A stretch of 64,000 bases of DNA from Pseudomonas sp. MYb327 (GTDB lineage: Bacteria > Pseudomonadota > Gammaproteobacteria > Pseudomonadales > Pseudomonadaceae): assembly GCF_040438925.1 (NCBI RefSeq), contig NZ_CP159258.1:1254001-1318000 (forward strand). Direction: 5' to 3'. A program made the translations under genes and the position numbers. Below, in pieces: positions 1-9,681 of the stretch. Within the stretch, counting starts at the first letter, position 1; the number at the start of each line of letters is the position of its first letter. The notes under the pieces were generated by a model. That model did not search any database. It saw only the letters and a program-made list of their open reading frames with translations, and was not told the origin of the DNA.

Positions 1-1
1 T

Positions 2-523
2 TTCGATGACGTTCGGGTCCCCGTGAACAACCTCATCGGTGCCCAAGGGCAGGGCTGGCACGTGGCGATGGCCACCGCCGGCTTCGAGCGTGGTCTGCTG
101 CTGCGTTCACCGGCGCGCTTCCAGTCCACGGCACGCAAACTGGTTGAACTGTACAAGGCCCATCGCGTCAGTGCCGACCGTGACCCTGGCCTGCGCGATG
201 CCGTGCTGGACACCTGGATGTGCGCCGAGGCCTATGCGATGTCGGCTTATTACACCGTAGGACGCTTGAGCCGGGGTGAGCAGATTGGCGCCGAGTCGAG
301 CATCAACAAAATCATCTGGTCGGAGCTCGACTTGAAGATGCACGAGACCGCCATGCGCATTCTCGGCACGCGTGGCGAGCTGGTGGCAAAGGGCGCGGAA
401 GCGGGCGATGCGGCGGGCTGGCTGGAGGGCTTCCTGTTTGCCCAGTCCGGGCCGATCTACGCCGGTACCAACGAAATCCAGCGCAACATCATCGCCGAGC
501 GCATGCTCGGTTTGCCGAAATAA
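2..523 (+). CDS. Acyl-CoA dehydrogenase, C-terminal part (5' end outside window)
   Basis: Only the last 173 codons are present; the reading frame is open at the left edge. It carries the helical C-terminal domain of acyl-CoA dehydrogenases and the FAD/dimer motif GTNEIQR near the end. The residue before that motif, where medium-chain enzymes carry the catalytic Glu (YEGT), is Ala here (IYAGTNE). A Glu is present in the GFERG helix (codon at 86-88), the alternative catalytic position used by isovaleryl- and long-chain-type enzymes, so the protein is probably active. The next gene, 9 bp downstream, is a second, shorter dehydrogenase. Such adjacent pairs form alpha2beta2 enzymes in steroid degradation, and I infer the same here. 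Confidence 0.88.
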   Translation, partial: FDDVRVPVNNLIGAQGQGWHVAMATAGFERGLLLRSPARFQSTARKLVELYKAHRVSADRDPGLRDAVLDTWMCAEAYAMSAYYTVGRLSRGEQIGAESSINKIIWSELDLKMHETAMRILGTRGELVAKGAEAGDAAGWLEGFLFAQSGPIYAGTNEIQRNIIAERMLGLPK

Positions 524-532
524 GGAACCGCC

Positions 533-1591
533 ATGGACTTCACTTTTAACGATGACCAGTTGGCGTTCCGCGAAGCCATCAGTCGTTTCCTGATGACCGA
601 AGCCGCGCCGGAGATGCTCCGCGAAATCTGGGAGACCGATGTCGGGCGCTCCCGGGACTTGCGCAACAAGATCGCCGGCCAGGGACTGACCGCCTTGTCG
701 GTGCCCGAGGCCGAAGGGGGTTTGGGCATGGACGATGTGACCTGGGCCTTGATGACCCCGGAGCTGGGCTACTACGCCATTCCCGACTCATTGGCCGATA
801 CCGCCTATGTTGCCACCGGTTTGCTCGCCGATCTGCCTGCGGAGCATCCGGCCCGCGCCGAGCTGCTGCCACGGATTGCCGACGGCAGCTTGCGGATGGC
901 GATCAGTCATCCGGTCAATCCCTTGGTCAGCGACGCGCAACTGGCCGAAGTGTTGATTCTCACCCACGGCGATGAAATCCATGTGGTGCCGCGCTCCGAG
1001 GTCAACGTCGGCAATCACCTGAGTATCGATGCCTCGCGCCGCCTGGGCCAAGTGACCTGGACCCCGTCGGCGGCGACCTGCATAGCCAGTGGCGAGCAGG
1101 GCCGCGCCTTGCAGGAGCGCCTGCTCGACCGAGGTGCATTGTCAGTGGCCGGGCAACTGTTGGGGCTGGCGCAGCGCATGCTCGACCTGTCGGTTGACTA
1201 CGTGGCCCAGCGCAAACAATTCGGCAAGCCGATCGGCAGCTTCCAGGCGGTCAAGCATCACTTGGCTGATGTCGCCCGATACATCGAACAGGCCAAACCG
1301 GTGCTGTACCGCGCCGCGCATGCCCTGGCCCGGGGCGACGTCAACGCGGGCGTCCGGGTTTCGCAAGCGCGCCTGGCGGCGAACGAGGCGAGCTGGATCG
1401 CTGCCCGCAAAGGCATCCAGGTGCACGGTGCGATGGGGTACACCTGGGAAGTGGATTTGCAGATGTTCATGAAGCGCGCCTGGGCCCTCGATGCGTCCTG
1501 GGGCGACCGCGGCTTCCACAAAACCCGTGTCAGCGACTACCTGTTCGCCGACGCCACTGGCCTTGCGCCGGGGCATACTTTCGAGGAATGA
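533..1591 (+). CDS. Acyl-CoA dehydrogenase, short partner subunit (352 aa)
   Basis: Flavin-dependent alpha,beta-dehydrogenation of an acyl-CoA is the family reaction. The N-terminal helical domain begins DFTFNDDQLAFRE, and the C-terminal domain keeps RKQFGKPIGSFQAVKHHLAD and the VHGAMGYTWE segment. At 352 aa it is shorter than the usual 380-390, and it lacks the C-terminal GT-E-QR FAD motif that the preceding dehydrogenase has. The helix that could carry a catalytic base reads LLDRGALS, with Asp where the partner has Glu. This complementary loss of motifs suggests an obligate heteromer with the upstream subunit. A GGAACC ribosome site precedes the ATG; the thiolase gene follows 3 bp after the stop. 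Confidence 0.88.
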   Translation: MDFTFNDDQLAFREAISRFLMTEAAPEMLREIWETDVGRSRDLRNKIAGQGLTALSVPEAEGGLGMDDVTWALMTPELGYYAIPDSLADTAYVATGLLADLPAEHPARAELLPRIADGSLRMAISHPVNPLVSDAQLAEVLILTHGDEIHVVPRSEVNVGNHLSIDASRRLGQVTWTPSAATCIASGEQGRALQERLLDRGALSVAGQLLGLAQRMLDLSVDYVAQRKQFGKPIGSFQAVKHHLADVARYIEQAKPVLYRAAHALARGDVNAGVRVSQARLAANEASWIAARKGIQVHGAMGYTWEVDLQMFMKRAWALDASWGDRGFHKTRVSDYLFADATGLAPGHTFEE

Positions 1592-1594
1592 GTC

Positions 1595-2746
1595 ATGGCC
1601 CAGGCCTACATTGTTGATGCATTGCGTAGCCCCACCGGCAAGCGCAAGGGTTCATTGAGCGAGATCCACGCGATTGACCTGGGCGCCCATGTGCTCAAGG
1701 CGCTGGTGGAGCGTAATGTGATCCCGGCTGAAGACTACGACGACGTGATATTCGGTTGCGTCGACACCATCGGTTCTCAGGCCGGCGACATCGCCCGCAC
1801 CAGTTGGCTGGCCGCCGGGTTGCCGCTGACAGTGCCCGGCACCACGGTTGATCGCCAGTGCGGATCGTCGCAACAGGCGCTGCACTTCGCCGCGCAGGCT
1901 GTGATGAGTGGCACCCAGGATGTGGTCGCGGTGGGCGGGGTGCAAACCATGACCCAGATCCCGATTTCCTCGGCGATGCTCGCCGGCCAGCCCCTGGGCT
2001 TTACCGACCCGTTCTCGGGCAGCGTTGGCTGGCGCGCGCGTTTTGGCCAGCAACCGGTGAATCAATTTTACGCCGCACAACGGATTGCCGATCACTGGCA
2101 GATCAGCCGCGAGCAGATGGAAGCCTTTGCCCTGCAAAGCCACGAACGCGCCCTGGCAGCCATCGCCAGTGGTCGCTTTGCGCGGGAAATCGTCAGTTGC
2201 CAGGGCCTGGCGGTGGATGAAACCCCGCGCCACAGCAGCCTGGCGAAGATGGCCGAATTGCAGCCGGTGGACCCGCAGTTCCCGTCTATCACCGCTGCCG
2301 TGTCCAGCCAGACTTGCGACGCCTCGGCGGCGTTGCTGGTGGTTTCCGAGGCAGCGCTGAAGCGCTACGACCTGACGCCTCGGGCACGGATTCATCACCT
2401 GACGGTGCTGGGTGACGATCCGATCTGGCACCTCACCGCACCGATCGCCGCTACCCGCCGGGCCTTGGCCAAGAGCGGCTTGAGCATGGCTGACATCGAC
2501 CGCGTCGAGATCAACGAAGCCTTTGCCTCGGTGGTCATGGCCTGGGCCAAGGAGCTGGATTACGACCCGGCGCGCACCAACGTCAACGGCGGTGCGATTG
2601 CCCTCGGCCACCCGTTGGGCGCAACCGGCGCCAGGCTGATGACCACGCTGCTCAACGAACTCGAATGCAGCGGTGGTCGCTACGGCCTGCAAACCATGTG
2701 TGAAGGCGGCGGCCAGGCCAACGTGACCATCATCGAACGCCTGTGA
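1595..2746 (+). CDS. Thiolase, FadA6-like acetyl-CoA acyltransferase
   Basis: A 383-aa thiolase that cleaves a 3-ketoacyl-CoA with CoA. The nucleophile lies in [10 protein letters not shown] (Cys89); the C-terminal half has [10 protein letters not shown] (His339) and [16 protein letters not shown] (Cys369). The [13 protein letters not shown] and LQTMCEGGG segments are those I recall for mycobacterial FadA6, the thiolase of steroid ring C/D breakdown, rather than for general fatty-acid thiolases. It starts 3 bp after the acyl-CoA dehydrogenase, so the two are translated from one message. The family is certain; the steroid substrate is inferred from resemblance and from the neighbouring IpdF-like and KshA-like genes. 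Confidence 0.93.
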   Translation: MAQAYIVDALRSPTGKRKGSLSEIHAIDLGAHVLKALVERNVIPAEDYDDVIFGCVDTIGSQAGDIARTSWLAAGLPLTVPGTTVDRQCGSSQQALHFAAQAVMSGTQDVVAVGGVQTMTQIPISSAMLAGQPLGFTDPFSGSVGWRARFGQQPVNQFYAAQRIADHWQISREQMEAFALQSHERALAAIASGRFAREIVSCQGLAVDETPRHSSLAKMAELQPVDPQFPSITAAVSSQTCDASAALLVVSEAALKRYDLTPRARIHHLTVLGDDPIWHLTAPIAATRRALAKSGLSMADIDRVEINEAFASVVMAWAKELDYDPARTNVNGGAIALGHPLGATGARLMTTLLNELECSGGRYGLQTMCEGGGQANVTIIERL

Positions 2747-2803
2747 TTTTTCACCGGTCGCCGCTTCCGGCGCGCGGCCACCCAATCTTTCAAGGAGTCA
2801 AAC

Positions 2804-3682
2804 ATGACGATGTGTGCAGACCGCACTGTGATCATTACCGGTGCCGGCGGCGGCCTCGGTCGCGCCTACGCCCTGGCGTTCGCCGCGCAAGGGGCCAATG
2901 TGGTGGTCAACGATATTCGCGCCGAAGCTGCAGAAGATGTGGCGGGCGAGATCCGCGCCAACGGTGGCCAGGCGATTGCCAACAGCGACGACATCACCAC
3001 CCTGGCCACTGCGCAGCGCATCGTCGATGCAGCATTGGCGGCGTTCGGTGAGGTGCATGTGCTGATCAACAACGCCGGGGTCTTGCGCGACCGCATGTTC
3101 ATCAGCCTCAGTGAAGAAGACTGGGACATGGTCATGCGCGTCCACCTCAAGGGCCATTACTGCCTGGCCAACATCCTCGGCCGACGCTGGCGCGACCTGG
3201 CCAAGGCCGGAACGCCGGTCGACGCGCGGATTATCAACACCAGCTCCGGCGCCGGCCTGCAAGGCTCGGTGGGGCAGTCCAATTATTCGGCGGCCAAGGG
3301 CGGCATCGCTTCCCTGACCCTGGTGCAAGCAGCGGAACTGGCCCGCTACGGCGTCACCGCCAACGCGCTGGCACCGGCCGCACGCACCTCGATGACCGAA
3401 AGCGCGATGCCCGACATGGTGAAAAAACCCGAGGACGGCAGCTTTGACGGCTGGGCCGCCGAAAACGTCGCGCCGCTGGTGGTGTGGCTGGGGAGCCCGG
3501 CGTCCGCCCACGTCAGCGGCCACATCTTCGAAAGCCAGGGCGGACGAATCTCCCTCGGTGACGGCTGGCGCACCGGCGTCACGCGCGACAAAGGCGCGAT
3601 GTGGCAGGTAGAAGAAATCGGCGCGGCAATCGACGCGATCCTCGCCGAAGCGCCAAAGGCGCAGAAAGTCTGGGGGAGCTGA
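2804..3682 (+). CDS. Short-chain dehydrogenase, MFE-2/17beta-HSD4-type
   Basis: NAD(P)-dependent SDR of 292 aa. The cofactor motif is TGAGGGLG (residues 12-19), followed by NDI after beta-2, NNAG at 89-92, the catalytic Ser near 147-148 and YSAAK (Tyr161, Lys165). The NNAGVLRDRMF segment and the long C-terminal tail match the 3-hydroxyacyl-CoA dehydrogenase half of peroxisomal multifunctional enzyme type 2 and its bacterial relatives, so it probably oxidises a 3-hydroxyacyl-CoA intermediate. An AAGGAG site precedes the ATG. It sits 57 bp after the thiolase and just before the tandem repeat array. A second in-frame ATG two codons in is possible. Confidence 0.9.
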   Translation: MTMCADRTVIITGAGGGLGRAYALAFAAQGANVVVNDIRAEAAEDVAGEIRANGGQAIANSDDITTLATAQRIVDAALAAFGEVHVLINNAGVLRDRMFISLSEEDWDMVMRVHLKGHYCLANILGRRWRDLAKAGTPVDARIINTSSGAGLQGSVGQSNYSAAKGGIASLTLVQAAELARYGVTANALAPAARTSMTESAMPDMVKKPEDGSFDGWAAENVAPLVVWLGSPASAHVSGHIFESQGGRISLGDGWRTGVTRDKGAMWQVEEIGAAIDAILAEAPKAQKVWGS

Positions 3683-3710
3683 AGCGCCGACCTGACAACC
3701 GCCCCATTTC

Positions 3711-4104
3711 CCACGGCCGTACCCGATTCACTGTAGGAGCTGGCTTGCCGGCGAAGGCGTCCTCACAGTCGCTCCACCTCCCACGGCCGTACCCGATTCA
3801 CTGTAGGAGCTGGCTTGCCAGCGAAGGCGTCCTCACAGTCGCTCCACCTCCCACGGCCGTACCCGATTCACTGTAGGAGCTGGCTTGCCAGCGATGGCGT
3901 CCTCACAGTCGCTCCACCTCCCACGGCCGTACCCGATTCACTGTAGGAGCTGGCTTGCCAGCGAAGGCGTCCTCACAGTCGCTCCACCTCCCACGGCCGT
4001 ACCCGATTCACTGTAGGAGCTGGCTTGCCAGCGATGGCGTCCTCACAGTCGCTCCACCTCCCACGGCCGTACTCGATCCACTTTAGGAGCCGTCTTGCTG
4101 CAGG
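3711..4104. repeat. 70-bp tandem array, five copies plus a decayed sixth, each carrying a REP unit
   Basis: Each copy starts CCACGGCCGT, at 3711, 3781, 3851, 3921, 3991 and 4061, an exact 70-bp period. Each contains the Pseudomonas REP core GTAGGAGCTGGCTTGCC-GCGA. Copies 1 to 5 are almost identical: copy 1 has GCCGGCGAAGG, and the others alternate GCGAAGG (copies 2 and 4) and GCGATGG (copies 3 and 5). Copy 6 has diverged (ACTCGATCCACTTTAGGAGC). The array fills the gap between the two SDR genes and codes for nothing credible. Confidence 0.95.
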
Positions 4105-4152
4105 CGGCGTTCCGACGATAGCGCCCGAGAAGACCCGTGAGATCTTCAAGGA

Positions 4153-4180
4153 CGTCTTCGCCAGCAAGCCGGCTCCTACG
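4153..4180 (-). repeat. Single REP element, opposite orientation to the tandem array
   Basis: CGCCAGCAAGCCGGCTCCTAC is the reverse complement of the REP core in the adjacent array. It could pair with the last array copies to form a long hairpin. Confidence 0.8.
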
Positions 4181-4263
4181 GATTCATACCCCATTTTGAC
4201 GATGCGCCCGCTCAGCCCCCTGCGTACAACTGCAGCGTATTGATTTCTTCGGAGGTAGACGCT

Positions 4264-5049
4264 GTGAAACAAGCCCCCCCTTATGTTCCCGGTCATCAAT
4301 TGCTGGCCGGCAAGTCGGTGTTGATTACCGCTGCCGCCGGTGCCGGTATCGGTTATTCGGCGGCCCGCCGCAGTGCCGAGGAAGGCTGTCGAGCGTTGAT
4401 GATTTCCGACGTGCATGCGCGACGTCTGGAAGATGCCGTGGAGCGTCTCAAGGCCGAGACCGGTTTGCAGGCGATTTATGGTCAGCTCTGCAATGTCACT
4501 CAGGAAGAAGAAGTCCAGGCCCTGGTGGCTGCCGCCGAAGAGGTGCTGGGCGGGGTCGATGTGCTGATCAACAACGCCGGCCTGGGTGGCCAGAAACGCG
4601 TGGTGGAGATGAGCGACGAAGAATGGTTGCGCGTGCTGGATGTGACCTTGACCGGCACCTTCCGCATGACCCGGGCGATGTTGCCGCACATGCAGCGCCG
4701 TGGCGCCGGGGCCATCGTCAACAACGCCTCGGTGCTCGGTTGGCGGGCACAGAAGGAACAGGCCCATTACGCCGCCGCCAAGGCCGGGGTGATGGCGCTG
4801 ACCCGCTGCAGCGCCTTGGAAGCCGCCGAGTTCGGCGTGCGCATCAATGCGGTTTCGCCCTCGATTGCATTGCACGACTTCCTCAAAAAAGCCTCCAGCG
4901 AAGAGCTGCTCGCCAGCCTCGCCGGACGCGAGGCGTTCGGTCGTGCCGCCGAAGTCTGGGAAGTGGCCAACGTGATGATGTTCCTGGCCAGTGACTATGC
5001 CTCCTACATGGTCGGCGAAGTGCTGTCCGTCAGTTCCCAGCAAGCGTGA
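4264..5049 (+). CDS. Short-chain dehydrogenase, IpdF-like
   Basis: SDR of 261 aa from a GTG start; GGAGGT lies 8 bp upstream, and an earlier TTG is less likely. The cofactor motif is TAAAGAGIG (22-30), NNAG is at 103-106, Ser156, and YAAAK gives Tyr169 and Lys173. The stretches NNASVLGWRAQ, SHYAAAKAGVMALTRCSA-like and GRAAEVWEVA are what I remember of mycobacterial IpdF (Rv3559c), which oxidises a ring-D hydroxyl of the steroid-derived HIP-CoA. That assignment is from memory of the family. The next gene, a MaoC hydratase, starts 10 bp downstream. Confidence 0.88.
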   Translation: MKQAPPYVPGHQLLAGKSVLITAAAGAGIGYSAARRSAEEGCRALMISDVHARRLEDAVERLKAETGLQAIYGQLCNVTQEEEVQALVAAAEEVLGGVDVLINNAGLGGQKRVVEMSDEEWLRVLDVTLTGTFRMTRAMLPHMQRRGAGAIVNNASVLGWRAQKEQAHYAAAKAGVMALTRCSALEAAEFGVRINAVSPSIALHDFLKKASSEELLASLAGREAFGRAAEVWEVANVMMFLASDYASYMVGEVLSVSSQQA

Positions 5050-5059
5050 GGAGTGAATC

Positions 5060-5530
5060 ATGAGTCACGTTTTCAGCACGGCCCAGGCACTGCTTGCGGC
5101 AGAGGGTCTGTACCTGGGGCGCACCGAATGGCTGACCATCGACCAGCAGCGCATCGACCTGTTCGCCGAAGCCACCAGTGATCACCAGTGGATTCATGTC
5201 GACCCGGTGCGCGCCGCCAGCGGTCCGTTCGGTGCCTGCATTGCCCACGGCTACCTGACCCAATCCCTGGCCAACCTGTTCATGCCTCAGTTGATGACCA
5301 TCGAAAATATGGCCATGGGTGTCAACTACGGCAGCGACCGGGTGCGCTTCCCGGCGCCGGTCAAGGTCGACTCGCGGGTGCGTGGCAGCGGCCAGATCAT
5401 CCGGGCCGAAACCCTGGGCGACGCCGTGCAACTGGTTGTACGCATGACCATGGAAGTCGAGGGCCAGGCGCGACCGGGCTGCGTGATCGACACCATCAGC
5501 CGCTACACCTTCAACCCCATTTCCGAGTGA
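5060..5530 (+). CDS. MaoC-family (R)-enoyl-CoA hydratase
   Basis: A single hot-dog domain of 156 aa. The hydratase-2 signature is DHQWIHVDP, giving the catalytic Asp41 and His46, followed by [14 protein letters not shown]. The family adds water to trans-2-enoyl-CoA esters to give (R)-3-hydroxyacyl-CoA. This fits between the acyl-CoA dehydrogenases and the MFE-2-like SDR of the same cluster in one beta-oxidation round. A GAGTGAATC ribosome site precedes the ATG, and 7 bp separate it from the second thiolase. Confidence 0.92.
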   Translation: MSHVFSTAQALLAAEGLYLGRTEWLTIDQQRIDLFAEATSDHQWIHVDPVRAASGPFGACIAHGYLTQSLANLFMPQLMTIENMAMGVNYGSDRVRFPAPVKVDSRVRGSGQIIRAETLGDAVQLVVRMTMEVEGQARPGCVIDTISRYTFNPISE

Positions 5531-5537
5531 GTTCCCC

Positions 5538-6746
<1,209 letters not shown>

Positions 6747-6822
6747 GGCGAGCGGGGCGCCGCCGCTGATTCGATTCAATCCATGGGGGCCCGCAGGACG
6801 GGCCCGCTGCTGGGGAATGGTT

Positions 6823-8025
6823 ATGCAAAGTTGTATGCCCAATGCACAGGTCCTGGCGCAAATGGGCCTGGAGCTGGCCGAGTACGAAAGGATCATTGGC
6901 AACATCTACGAAGCGGCGATGAACACCCGCTGCCTGAGCGACTCATTGCGCGAGATACGCGCGTTGTTCAAGGCCAATTTCGTGACCTTGATCCTGCGAG
7001 TCCAGGATGAGCCGCTGCTGTCACCGATGGTGGTCGCCGGTGATATCGAACTGGGGCAGGGCGGGATCAACCATTACGCCTACTACGCCAAATCCACCCT
7101 GTTCGACGGCTTGCCCACCGATACCGTGTTCACCATCGACGAACTGATGAGTGATGCCGAATGGGCCAGTTCGGCGTTTTACCTGCTGTACTGCCAACCC
7201 TACGATTGCTACCACATGCTCGGCGCCGATATCCGCATGCCGGATGGCGGCACGGTGCGTTTTCGGATCAATCGGCCCAAGGGGCAGCCAGGTTTCAGTG
7301 ACACCGAACGGGCCATGTGCGCCATGTTGTTGCCGCACCTGCGGCGGACCTTGCATATGTATTCGCGGCTCGACCGCAGCGAGTCCCTCGGCAGTCTGTA
7401 TTCGCAGACGATCAGCCGCCTCGCGGTGGCGACCATCGTCCTCGATGAAAACGGCAGCGTGGTGCAACTCAACCCCGTGGCCCGGGACATTCTCGACAGT
7501 CAGGACGGCCTCAAGGTAGTAGGCGGCCGGCTGGAAGCAACTTATCCCAGTGACAATCGCGAGTTGACGCGCCTGGTACGCAACGCCTTCCAGCGTGCCA
7601 GGCAGGGCGCCGCCAAGGGCGTGCAGATGGCCGAGGCGACGTCGATTTCCCGTCCTTCCGGGCAGGTCAGCCTGGGGGTTGTGGTGGAGTTGATTCCGTC
7701 CCGGGATCTGCTTGAAGGCAACGGCAAACCGACGGTGGTGGTGTACGTGCGCGATGCGGTGAGCAAGTCGCTGGTGAGCACGGTGCTGACGTCGCAACTG
7801 TACAACCTGACCCCGGCGGAAACCGCGCTGGCCCTGGAACTGGCCAACGGCCTGTCGCTGGAGGAAGCTTCGGAACTGCTCAATATCCGGCGCAATACCG
7901 CGCGTGCGCACCTGCGTTCGATTTTTTCCAAGACCGGCGTACGGCGCCAGACCGAGCTGGTGCGGATCATGCTCAACAGCGTGGTGGCGCTGGGTGCGCC
8001 GCAGCCAGCGGGGGCCCGGTTGTGA
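6823..8025 (+). CDS. LuxR-type transcriptional regulator of the catabolic cluster
   Basis: A 400-aa protein whose last ~65 residues form a LuxR/GerE helix-turn-helix (LTPAETALALELANGLSLEEASELLNIRRNTARAHL). The N-terminal ~330 residues are not an autoinducer-binding domain that I recognise and have no receiver or Walker motif. They could sense a catabolite. The start at 6823 is preceded by GGGGAA; ATGs at 6817 and 6835 are alternatives, and the longer frame running back into the thiolase is not credible. Its position inside the operon suggests that it controls the surrounding genes. Confidence 0.85.
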   Translation: MQSCMPNAQVLAQMGLELAEYERIIGNIYEAAMNTRCLSDSLREIRALFKANFVTLILRVQDEPLLSPMVVAGDIELGQGGINHYAYYAKSTLFDGLPTDTVFTIDELMSDAEWASSAFYLLYCQPYDCYHMLGADIRMPDGGTVRFRINRPKGQPGFSDTERAMCAMLLPHLRRTLHMYSRLDRSESLGSLYSQTISRLAVATIVLDENGSVVQLNPVARDILDSQDGLKVVGGRLEATYPSDNRELTRLVRNAFQRARQGAAKGVQMAEATSISRPSGQVSLGVVVELIPSRDLLEGNGKPTVVVYVRDAVSKSLVSTVLTSQLYNLTPAETALALELANGLSLEEASELLNIRRNTARAHLRSIFSKTGVRRQTELVRIMLNSVVALGAPQPAGARL

Positions 8026-8126
8026 GGCGTGGCGGCGGTAATATGCGTTAGTCCGTGCGGACGATGCTGTCGGGTTCCTGGCCTGTCGATACTGGGCAAC
8101 CGTTGTCGAATCCAAGGAGAATAAAA

Positions 8127-9503
8127 ATGACCGGCAGTAATCAGGCCCATGGCTGGGCGTTGACGTTGTTGTTGGGATGCTGTGCCGTCGGCACGGTGAA
8201 TGCCGCACCGGAGGACATCCCGCGTCTGGGCAACGACCTGACGTGCCTGGGCGCGGAAAAGGCCGGCAATGCCGACGGCAGCATTCCAGCTTTCAGCGGC
8301 AAGTGGCTGGGCGTGCCGCCCCACGTTGACTTCAAGGGCACAGGCAACCATCCGGTGGATCCTTACCCGGAAGAAAAGCCGCTGTTTGTGATCACCGCGC
8401 AGAACATCGCGCAATACAGCGCCTACCTGTCCGATGGCCAGAAAGCCCTGTTCAAACTGTACCCGGGCACCTACAAAATGCCCGTCTACCCTTCGCACCG
8501 GGATTTCCGTTACAACGACGCGGTCTGCCAGGCCACTCGCGAGAACGCCAGCGTGGCGCGTCTGGTGGATGAGGGCGAAGGGGTGGTCGGCAAGACCGGC
8601 GGCACACCCTTCCCGGTTCCGCGCAGCGGCCTGGAACTGTTGAAGAATGCCTCGACGTTTACCCTGCGCGCCTGGACCGAGGAATATGTCTCGGATAACG
8701 CCTATGTGCTCAAGGACGGCAACATCAACTGGGGCCGCGTCCATTCGCGCAACCTGGCACCGTCACTGGAGCCGGGCAAGATTGGCGAAACCAGTGGCAA
8801 CTCGGCGTTCTATCTCAACGAAACCCTGCTGCCGCAACGGGACAAGGGCGAGATCAATACCGGCACCGAGTTCTGGAACGACAAGACCGAACCACGCCAG
8901 GCCTGGCGTTACGATCCGGGCACCCGTCGCGTGCGCCAGTCGCCGGGCTATGGTTTCGACATGTCGTTCCCCGGCAGCGGTGGCTCGATCACCGTCGACG
9001 AAGTGCGCCTGTTCAACGGCTCCGGCCAGCGCTATGACTGGAAGATCGTCGGCAAGCGCGAGATGTACATTCCCTACAACACCTACCGCCTGCATGCGGG
9101 CAATCTCAAGTACGCCGACCTGCTGACGCCCGGCCATATCAACCCCGAGGCCATGCGCTATGAGCGCCATCGCGTCTGGGAATTGGAAGGCACCCTCAAA
9201 CCGGGCTATCGCCACCTGTATGGCAAACGCAAATTGTATGTCGACGAAGACACCTGGTTCCCGATGCTCGCCGACAACTATGACAACCGTGGCGAGCTGT
9301 GGCGTACCTCGATGGTCAACTACTTCTACGCCTATGAAAGCCAGCGTCAGCAGGCGGGCGTGGGCCTGTACTACGACCTAAATGCCGGCAGCTACCTGGC
9401 GTTCAACCTGATCAACGAGCAGCGCAACGGCTATCTGTTGAACAAACCCGGCTTCAGCCCCCGGGACTTCGGCCCCGAGGCCGCCCGGCGCTTCGGCCAG
9501 TAA
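8127..9503 (+). CDS. DUF1329 exported protein
   Basis: A 458-aa protein with a signal peptide (short N-terminus, hydrophobic WALTLLLGCCAVGTV, then NAAPEDIP). The start is set by AAGGAGA seven bases upstream of 8127. The body fits the DUF1329 family, whose members have a LolA-like fold and are annotated as envelope or outer-membrane lipoproteins. They recur in hydrophobic-substrate clusters (terpenoids, steroids, alkanes), often with a DUF1302 partner, which is not in this window. Its function is not established; handling of a lipophilic substrate at the outer membrane is the usual guess. Confidence 0.85.
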   Translation: MTGSNQAHGWALTLLLGCCAVGTVNAAPEDIPRLGNDLTCLGAEKAGNADGSIPAFSGKWLGVPPHVDFKGTGNHPVDPYPEEKPLFVITAQNIAQYSAYLSDGQKALFKLYPGTYKMPVYPSHRDFRYNDAVCQATRENASVARLVDEGEGVVGKTGGTPFPVPRSGLELLKNASTFTLRAWTEEYVSDNAYVLKDGNINWGRVHSRNLAPSLEPGKIGETSGNSAFYLNETLLPQRDKGEINTGTEFWNDKTEPRQAWRYDPGTRRVRQSPGYGFDMSFPGSGGSITVDEVRLFNGSGQRYDWKIVGKREMYIPYNTYRLHAGNLKYADLLTPGHINPEAMRYERHRVWELEGTLKPGYRHLYGKRKLYVDEDTWFPMLADNYDNRGELWRTSMVNYFYAYESQRQQAGVGLYYDLNAGSYLAFNLINEQRNGYLLNKPGFSPRDFGPEAARRFGQ

Positions 9504-9681
9504 GCGGGAGGCGCTGCGCCCGTTGTGCGATGGGCGCCGATTGAGAGTGGCTCGCATCTGATCTAGTCCAACTGAAGGATGTTCTCGTGCTGCGACTCCT
9601 CAATGATGTTCGCCATGGGATCACCCTGTATTTCTTGGGGGCATTGCCTGCCCCGAAGTCTGCATTCGAGGAACAATAACA

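Noticed and set aside
3711..4104. CRISPR array
   Set aside because: The 70-bp units are conserved over their whole length, with no variable spacers, and each contains a REP core; there are no cas genes.
3973..5061. 362-aa reverse-strand frame across the tandem array and the IpdF-like gene
   Set aside because: It runs antisense to a clear SDR and through non-coding repeats, and shows no family motif.
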